Part shown: positions 29,882-34,735 of the stretch, piece by piece
Layout: each line of letters starts with the position of its first letter
Position numbering within the stretch: position 1 is the stretch's first letter
From: a virus
IMG/VR virus record: IMGVR_UViG_3300047325_000169
Location: 1-34,735 of that record
Direction: 5' to 3' (one strand)
DNA: 34,735 bases
Made by a program: the position numbers and the translations under genes
Notes under the pieces: generated by a model
Told to the model about the DNA's origin: nothing
Seen by the model: the letters and a program-made list of their open reading frames with translations, nothing else
The model's database searches: none

Positions 29882-30667
29882 ATGAGTCAAATATATTTTC
29901 CAAACTCCCCCACCGGGACAATTGTTAACTCTGTTACAGGGGGGACAGGTATTACCGTTACTCCTACTACCGGCGCTGTTGTTGTATCTCTTACAAATAG
30001 TCAAGTTAATTCTGTTACAGGAGGGGCAAATATTACAGCAACACCCACAACCGGTGCGGTTGTAGTTTCAGTATCGGGAACTTTACCGATTTCAGTAGGT
30101 GGAACTAACGCTAATTCGTTTAGTACAACAAATGGAATATTAAAATATAACGGTACTTCTTTAGTTTCATCTAGTACTGCTCTTATCGACTCAAATAATA
30201 TACTTTCAAATACGTCTCAACCATTTTTACAAGCAAAAGTGGGCTCAACACCTATAACAGATGCTACCGGTGATGGAACAACGCTAACAGTTGTTTACGA
30301 TACAATTCAAGCTCAGTATGGAAATAATTATAACAATACTACAGGTGTATATACTTGCCCCGAAGCAGGTGTATATATTGTTATGGCTACAATCGGATGG
30401 AATAACTTAACTACAGCACACACAAGAAGTCAAATTCAATTAATGATGAATTCTAGCGCTCAAGTGGTTACCGCAATAGAAGCAAGTCCTGGAGCTTGTC
30501 AAAGTGCATTAAACGTTTATGTTCAATCTGCTCACGCCATAGGTCTAATGGGAGCCGGTGGGACTATTGAAATTCAAGGTTTTGTTGCGGGTTCTACAAA
30601 AACAGTGGGTATATTGGGAGAATATTTTGGAAATTATTCATCACTTTATATTGCAAAATTATTTTAA
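29882..30667 (+). CDS. Tail fibre with C1q/TNF-like head
   Basis: The 261-residue product begins with two ~25-residue repeats (VNSVTGGTGITVTPTTGAVV and VNSVTGGANITATPTTGAVV), a short shaft with the ISVGGTNA motif, and from about residue 115 a C1q-like trimeric domain: QAKVGSTPITDATGDGTTLT, VVYDTIQAQYGNNYNNTTGV, YTCPEAGVYIVMATIGWNNL. C1q domains form trimeric binding heads on phage and bacterial fibres. AAGGAA precedes ATG. It would bind the host surface. Confidence 0.75.
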   Translation: MSQIYFPNSPTGTIVNSVTGGTGITVTPTTGAVVVSLTNSQVNSVTGGANITATPTTGAVVVSVSGTLPISVGGTNANSFSTTNGILKYNGTSLVSSSTALIDSNNILSNTSQPFLQAKVGSTPITDATGDGTTLTVVYDTIQAQYGNNYNNTTGVYTCPEAGVYIVMATIGWNNLTTAHTRSQIQLMMNSSAQVVTAIEASPGACQSALNVYVQSAHAIGLMGAGGTIEIQGFVAGSTKTVGILGEYFGNYSSLYIAKLF

Positions 30668-30678
30668 AGGTAAATTAA

Positions 30679-32643
30679 ATGAATTCATCGCAACAAGCTT
30701 ATGTATTATCTTCCGGAACAACTTCGGTTCTATCTACATCAGGGGTAATATTTAATAGAAATCCTACGCCAAATGACGTAAATTATCCAATAGCAAGATT
30801 GTGGTTTAATATTTCAAACGAAACGGTTTGGTATTTAAACAATCAAACAAATTTATCAGGTAATTTGCAATCTAACTGGGTGCAAATTTCTTTTGGATCC
30901 ACAGCTATAATAAATGTTCCTCAAGGAGGAACCGGATCAAGTTCCTATACTCCATTTAGTATTATAACAGCAGGCGCCACTTCAACTTCACCATTACAAA
31001 ACGTATCCGGTGTAGGTGTCGCCTCGCAAGTTCTGACCTCAAATGGTCCCGGCGCTTTACCCACCTGGCAAAATTCTACTGCTTCAAATGCTGTCACATC
31101 AATTACTACATCTACAGGAACATCACCCGTAATGCCTAGCTCGGGAAATATTAGTGTTTTAGGAAATGGAAGCATCACTACTTTTGGAAGTATGGCCGAG
31201 GTTACCGTAGAATTAACCGGACTTACTCAATATGATATTTTAGTTGGTCAAGGAACGACTACTATCGGACTTATAGCTCCTTCAGCTACTGTGGGTGTAC
31301 CCTTGGTTTCAACTGGCGGATCATCTTATCCGGCATTTGGCACCGCAACAGTGTCGGGAGGTGGCACAGGTGATACAAGTTTTACTGCCTATTCAGTTAT
31401 AACAGGCGGAACGACATCAACAGGTGCCTTGCAAAATGTTTCTGGTGTAGGCACTTCAGGACAAGTTTTAACAAGTCAAGGGCCAGGCAATTTACCAAGC
31501 TGGCAAACATCCAGTGCTTCAGGAGCTGTTACATCAATTACTACATCTACAGGAACATCACCCGTAATGCCTAGCTCGGGAAATATTAGTGTTTTAGGAA
31601 ATGGAAGCATCACTACTTTTGGAAGTATGGCCGAGGTTACCGTAGAATTAACCGGACTTACTCAATATGATATTTTAGTTGGTCAAGGAACGACTACTAT
31701 CGGACTTATAACTCCTTCAGCTACTGTGGGTGTACCCTTGGTTTCAACTGGCGGATCATCTTATCCGGCATTTGGCACCGCAACAGTGTCGGGAGGTGGA
31801 ACAGGTGATACAAGTTTCACACCATTTAGTTTAATAGCAGGTGGAACCACTTCAACAGGACAATTTCAAAGTTTAACTACAGGCATAGCAGGACAATATT
31901 TAGTTTCTACCGGTCCAACTAACATACCGCAATGGCAAACTGTTTCACCTTCGGGTCAAGGAGTAAATGTAATTGTTTTTGGGGGATCAACAGGAGGACC
32001 GGGAACTTTTACCTATACGCCAAGCGCCGGAATGACATCTATTATAGTTGAAGGAATAGGATCGGGGGGATATGGAGGCGCAATACCCGCAACACCGGCG
32101 GGTAGTTATGCCGTAAGTGGAGGAGGAGCTTCCGGAAGTTATACAAAAGGTTATATGCCTGCTTCGGTTGTTGGAAGTTCACAACCGGTTGTAATTGCAG
32201 CAAGTTCAAATAATCCAAGTAGTGGTATTACTTCTACATTTGGAACAGGAACCGCAACTATAAATTTTGCAGGCGGTTCAGCTGCTCCCACGGGTTTTTA
32301 TTATACATCGGGAAGTTTTCCTCAAGTAGCTCTAGGAGGCAAAGGCATTGCCGGCAGTTATGGATCAGGTGTAACACCTATGGTATTAACAGGTTGTAAT
32401 CCGGGAGGTTTTGGATTTATATATGGAACAGGACTTGTGATTGCAGGAAATGGAGCCTCCGGAACATATGTAAGTGAAACTTCTGGAGGTACTATAATAA
32501 ATGGAACTACTACGGCTCCAATTGGTAGTAATGTAAGTGGTGCAGGACCAGGAAATGTTTATTATTCTGCTTCAACACCATCCACAGGAATTTCAGGAAT
32601 TGCTGGAACTTCCGGAGTTATAATTATTACCGAATATTTCTAA
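30679..32643 (+). CDS. Long tail fibre with internal repeats and glycine-rich tip
   Basis: The 654-residue product has an N-terminal part with LWFNISNETVWYLNNQTNLS, then shaft units built on NVPQGGTGSSSYTPFS-like motifs; one 145-residue unit occurs twice (VTSITTSTGTSPVMPSSGNI ...). The C-terminus is Gly-rich (GSGGYGGAIPATPAGSYAVS, FAGGSAAPTGFYYTSGSF), a type used as variable adhesin tips. AAAGGT precedes ATG. Its stop overlaps the stop of the convergent gene at 32640 by four bases. Confidence 0.75.
   Translation: MNSSQQAYVLSSGTTSVLSTSGVIFNRNPTPNDVNYPIARLWFNISNETVWYLNNQTNLSGNLQSNWVQISFGSTAIINVPQGGTGSSSYTPFSIITAGATSTSPLQNVSGVGVASQVLTSNGPGALPTWQNSTASNAVTSITTSTGTSPVMPSSGNISVLGNGSITTFGSMAEVTVELTGLTQYDILVGQGTTTIGLIAPSATVGVPLVSTGGSSYPAFGTATVSGGGTGDTSFTAYSVITGGTTSTGALQNVSGVGTSGQVLTSQGPGNLPSWQTSSASGAVTSITTSTGTSPVMPSSGNISVLGNGSITTFGSMAEVTVELTGLTQYDILVGQGTTTIGLITPSATVGVPLVSTGGSSYPAFGTATVSGGGTGDTSFTPFSLIAGGTTSTGQFQSLTTGIAGQYLVSTGPTNIPQWQTVSPSGQGVNVIVFGGSTGGPGTFTYTPSAGMTSIIVEGIGSGGYGGAIPATPAGSYAVSGGGASGSYTKGYMPASVVGSSQPVVIAASSNNPSSGITSTFGTGTATINFAGGSAAPTGFYYTSGSFPQVALGGKGIAGSYGSGVTPMVLTGCNPGGFGFIYGTGLVIAGNGASGTYVSETSGGTIINGTTTAPIGSNVSGAGPGNVYYSASTPSTGISGIAGTSGVIIITEYF
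31096..31382 (+). repeat. 287-bp near-identical internal repeat of the long fibre, copy 1
   Basis: It repeats at 31531-31817 (offset 435 bp, 145 codons). By eye I count two mismatches over 287 bases, which is far closer than the flanking protein repeats. Confidence 0.9.
31531..31817 (+). repeat. 287-bp near-identical internal repeat of the long fibre, copy 2
   Basis: This is the second copy of the repeat at 31096-31382, in frame. Recombination between the copies would remove or add exactly 145 residues of shaft. Confidence 0.9.
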
Positions 32644-32837
32644 ACCCATTTCTTTTTATTTGTTAAAATGAAAGCTTTTGGGTCTTGTTGAAACACATGA
32701 TAATATTTATTAAGAAAATATTTAGCTTCTTCCAGGCTTGAAAAAGTTTTTGCAAAACCGATGTAATTTTTTCTCATTCTTATTTGAAATCTTTTACCAA
32801 GAGAATTCGTTCGTATTGCCACATTAGGAGTTTTCAT
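32640..32837 (-). CDS. Small AP2/arm-binding-like DNA-binding protein
   Basis: The 65-residue product VAIRTNSLGKRFQIRMRKNY then IGFAKTFSSLEEAKYFLNKY follows the AP2-like pattern: three strands (RFQIRMR, YIGFAKTF) and a helix (SLEEAKYFLNKYY). Such domains occur in phage HNH endonucleases and integrase arms; here it stands alone. A weak AAGAAA precedes the ATG. It is convergent with the long fibre gene. Function unknown. Confidence 0.5.
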   Translation of the reverse strand: MKTPNVAIRTNSLGKRFQIRMRKNYIGFAKTFSSLEEAKYFLNKYYHVFQQDPKAFILTNKKKWV

Positions 32838-32857
32838 AATTTAATTTTTCTTAATTG

Positions 32858-32886
32858 TTGCATAGTTTTAAATAAAAAAGTATATA
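32858..32886 (+). promoter_or_regulatory. Putative promoter
   Basis: TTGCAT (32858-32863), a 17-base spacer and TATATA (32881-32886) lie upstream of the gene at 32917, between divergent genes. Confidence 0.4.
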
Positions 32887-32916
32887 TATAGTAACCTTCA
32901 ACAACAAGGGGTGTGT

Positions 32917-33297
32917 ATGGCTCATTATATTTTGCTTGATAGTTTTTCTGATGCCAACTTTTCATCGAGATGGTCTGATTCTTCCAAATTTTTAGCTTAT
33001 GGAAGATTTTTAAATAAAAATGGAAAATTCGTAAAATTTAGCGAACCATGCACAAAATATCAAGTAGCTATTAAAAAAGAAAGATCTTTTACCATCGGAG
33101 AAAGAGTCGAAAGAGCTATAGAAGGGATATTCTATACATTATTTACTTTAGGATTTTCTCTTTTTTCAAATAAATGTAGAAAACTTTTTACAGATGAAAA
33201 AAAAGTTTTAAGATTTGCTATTTTAGTAAAGGACGAAAAACCTGAACTTAACATAAATAGAATATCCAATACTGTAAACGATAGATTTTTCCTATAA
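32917..33297 (+). CDS. Hypothetical protein with one hydrophobic segment
   Basis: The 126-residue product starts at ATG 32917 behind AAGGGG; a GTG at 32911 is too close to that site. Residues ~65-90 (GERVERAIEGIFYTLFTLGF then SLFSNKCRKLF) form an amphipathic to hydrophobic segment that may touch a membrane. The rest is basic. It reads like a host- or accessory-type gene; no family is recognised. Confidence 0.5.
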   Translation: MAHYILLDSFSDANFSSRWSDSSKFLAYGRFLNKNGKFVKFSEPCTKYQVAIKKERSFTIGERVERAIEGIFYTLFTLGFSLFSNKCRKLFTDEKKVLRFAILVKDEKPELNINRISNTVNDRFFL

Positions 33298-33309
33298 AAA
33301 CTAACTAAC

Positions 33310-33341
33310 TTATAGAGTATGATTAAACTCATACTCTATAA
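33310..33341. other. 13-bp perfect hairpin without U-tract
   Basis: TTATAGAGTATGA (33310-33322) pairs with TCATACTCTATAA (33329-33341) around a TTAAAC loop. It lies between a stop (33297) and a start (33357). Without a T-tract it may be an RNA-processing stem rather than a terminator. Confidence 0.5.
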
Positions 33342-33356
33342 ATAAAAAGAGAATTT

Positions 33357-33503
33357 ATGCCCTTATTAAAAGGCGAAAAAGCTAAAAGTAAAAAAGGCCT
33401 ATCAGAAAATATAAGAAGAGAAGTAAATGCAGGAAAAGGCGTAAAACAAGCTGCTGCAATTGCTTATTCAATTGCTGATAAATTAAAGAAAAAAGGAAAA
33501 TAA
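33357..33503 (+). CDS. Small basic phage protein of the KGxKQAxAIAxS type
   Basis: The 48-residue product reads MPLLKGEKAKSKKGLSENIR then REVNAGKGVKQAAAIAYSIA and a lysine tail. This short basic pattern, a nonpolar start then SxNIxxEvxAGkxxkQAxAIAyS, is common in phage genomes as an uncharacterised family. AGAGA precedes the ATG. The charge would suit DNA binding. Confidence 0.6.
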   Translation: MPLLKGEKAKSKKGLSENIRREVNAGKGVKQAAAIAYSIADKLKKKGK

Positions 33504-33504
33504 A

Positions 33505-33636
33505 GTGGATAAGTCATATAAAAAACTAGTAGGTAAAGAAAAAGCTCTAGAAAAAGATACCATGAAAGTAGTTAAAAAAGACAAAGAAAGAGATAAAATG
33601 GTGGATAAAGCCAAAAAAATGAAAAAAGGTTGTTAA
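33505..33636 (+). CDS. Lysine-rich 43-residue protein
   Basis: The frame starts at GTG 33505, one base after the upstream TAA, with AAGG about eight bases upstream. The product (DKSYKKLVGKEKALEKDTMK ... KMKKGC) is over one third lysine and probably helical. It forms a pair with the preceding small basic protein. Because the DNA is so A-rich, a chance open frame cannot be ruled out. Confidence 0.4.
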   Translation: MDKSYKKLVGKEKALEKDTMKVVKKDKERDKMVDKAKKMKKGC

Positions 33637-33649
33637 ATTTACCTAAGTC

Positions 33650-33670
33650 GGGGGCTATTATATAACCCCC
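33650..33670. terminator. Bidirectional terminator between convergent genes
   Basis: GGGGG (33650-33654) pairs with CCCCC (33666-33670) around an A/T loop that can add a few pairs, followed by TATAATG. It lies between forward and reverse gene sets. Confidence 0.5.
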
Positions 33671-33683
33671 TATAATGAAATAT

Positions 33684-33977
33684 TTATTCCATCATCTCTT
33701 CCCAATAAGAAAGAGGTTGAAAAAGATCAAAAATTTCTTTAGCTAATTCACTTTCGGTTTCAATAGATTTTCTTAAACAATCATTAAATGATTGTTCAAG
33801 TTCTTTTGAATTTTTTCCATTACCAAAAATCATTTTCTTTGCTTTTGGTAAAAAAACACCTCCCATCCATTCTTTTTTTGTAGGATCAAAATATGTTGGA
33901 ACCATTAAATAAACAATTCCCTCATCACTCATTAATCTAAGTTGCATGTAACTATCTGTGTCGTTTATAATTCTCAT
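33684..33977 (-). CDS. Hypothetical protein, reverse strand
   Basis: The 97-residue product has beta then helical parts (YMQLRLMSDEGIVYLMVPTY; FGNGKNSKELEQSFNDCLRK) and is acidic at the C-terminus. AAAGG lies about ten bases before the ATG and inside the end of the upstream gene, so it is translated from the same reverse transcript. No family is recognised. Confidence 0.5.
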   Translation of the reverse strand: MRIINDTDSYMQLRLMSDEGIVYLMVPTYFDPTKKEWMGGVFLPKAKKMIFGNGKNSKELEQSFNDCLRKSIETESELAKEIFDLFQPLSYWEEMME

Positions 33978-33983
33978 ATTTTT

Positions 33984-34532
33984 TTAACCTTTAACCAAAA
34001 CATTTTCATAAAACTCTTTCATACCGTAATGATATTCAGCCCAGTTTAAATAATGTTTAATTTCATTCCATTCATTAATGCAATCGATTCCATATTGACA
34101 GAAAAAAGCTAATAATCCTTGAGTTAATTTACTTAACGGTGTGCCCTTTGGAAGGGTAGCCATAAATGTTACCCAGCACCATATAGATAAATCTCTATCC
34201 GTTTTTCTAGGAATTGCCCAACATAAATTACTAGCTAAATTTGTATATTGATCACCTGCATTTTTATGATATATAATTTTTTGATTAAAATCCTTTTTTT
34301 GATTCGCTGTTAAACAACGAATATCAAATATTTCATCAATTATTTTTTCTATATCTTTTTCATAAGATGGAATAACCTCAAAGGCGCTTACACTACTAAT
34401 TAAAAATAAGCCTGCAAAAGTAAGAGCAAATATTATGGCTCCTTTGAAAAGCACCATTTTAAGCGGAAGCGTTCTATAACAAAACATATGAATTAAACTG
34501 CATACACTTGAAAGAATAAGATTTTTTTGCAT
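33984..34532 (-). CDS. Putative secreted or membrane-anchored protein
   Basis: The 182-residue product starts at ATG 34532, eight to ten bases after AAAGGTG and fused with the upstream stop (TAATG). Residues ~25-50 (MVLFKGAIIFALTFAGLFLI then SSVSA) look like a signal sequence or anchor, with a possible cut after VSA. The rest is helical with cysteines and many Trp (NLCWAIPRK, IWCWVTFMATLPKG). It may act in the envelope, for example in exclusion or lysis; the sequence does not decide. Confidence 0.5.
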   Translation of the reverse strand: MQKNLILSSVCSLIHMFCYRTLPLKMVLFKGAIIFALTFAGLFLISSVSAFEVIPSYEKDIEKIIDEIFDIRCLTANQKKDFNQKIIYHKNAGDQYTNLASNLCWAIPRKTDRDLSIWCWVTFMATLPKGTPLSKLTQGLLAFFCQYGIDCINEWNEIKHYLNWAEYHYGMKEFYENVLVKG

Positions 34533-34693
34533 TATGGCACCTTTAGGGTTACTTCTATATAACATTTGTTACCAACTTTCATTTTTTTTAACAACTTTCT
34601 ACGCAAAAGAAATTTAATTGTTTTTTCATCAACTTTTAATTTTTTGGCTGCTCCTTCTATATCATATAAGTTTTCAGGAATCTTTTTTTTCAT
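34532..34693 (-). CDS. Excisionase/MerR-type helix-turn-helix protein
   Basis: The 53-residue product KIPENLYDIEGAAKKLKVDE then KTIKFLLRRKLLKKMKVGNK follows the excisionase-type HTH pattern: ixEaAkxLxVxxxTIxxxixxgkLxxxkvG. The stop is fused with the next start (TAATG). It faces the window end; if the sequence is circular it is divergent from the HTH gene at 3-221. A regulatory role is inferred. Confidence 0.6.
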   Translation of the reverse strand: MKKKIPENLYDIEGAAKKLKVDEKTIKFLLRRKLLKKMKVGNKCYIEVTLKVP

Positions 34694-34735
34694 GAATTCT
34701 TATTTTTTATTTCATATATTGTTTCTATAATATGT

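Noticed and set aside
31096-31817. CRISPR-like repeats
   Set aside because: The repeats are 287 bp, in frame and coding for fibre shaft; no short regularly spaced repeats occur in the window.

Overview
This 34.7-kb window is tailed-phage DNA from a P22-like, short-tailed (podovirus-type) lineage. It is AT-rich and tightly packed. The order small terminase, large terminase, portal, scaffold, coat, head-tail adaptor, hub, ejection proteins and tail fibres is the classic one. I see no tRNA, rRNA, CRISPR array or insertion sequence. The host cannot be read from the sequence. The two ends appear to join in frame (window-end ATGT plus window-start CA gives ATG TCA and continues into the first HTH gene), so the window may be a complete circular or circularly permuted genome, as expected for headful packaging.

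Layout. 1-3.4 kb: control and replication (two HTH regulators facing each other across the junction, small winged-helix-like proteins, a replication-initiator-like gene with a possible -1 frameshift extension, and a DUF1064 nuclease-like gene). 3.5-9.2 kb: DUF3310-like protein, terS, terL, a P22-type portal and satellites. 9.3-11 kb: small proteins, including a duplicated pair and a 23-residue membrane peptide. 11-12.4 kb: RtcB RNA ligase and a DUF2829/Tad2-like protein, both possible counter-defence genes. 12.4-13.9 kb: a reverse-strand accessory cassette with duplicated zinc-ribbon genes. 13.9-16.6 kb: scaffold, a His-rich lipoprotein-like protein, a micro zinc ribbon, a structured leader, and the major coat gene. 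16.6-27.8 kb: virion beta-rich proteins, the tail adaptor, the hub/stabiliser and ejection proteins. 28-32.6 kb: tail adhesins, one with a C1q-like head. 32.6-34.7 kb: small accessory genes, mostly on the reverse strand.

The most striking feature is a compact 175-nt group I intron that interrupts the major coat gene (exons 15419-15996 and 16172-16610). It has recognisable P1, P2, P3, P4, P5, P7, P8 and P9 helices and no homing-endonuclease ORF. Other points of interest are mutually exclusive hairpins upstream of the replication gene; 10-11 bp inverted repeats that bury the start codons of a small pre-terS gene, terL and portal; several recent tandem duplications; and a cluster of ATGTAA sites in the largest non-coding gap (27766-28176). 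No endolysin, integrase or polymerase is recognisable.
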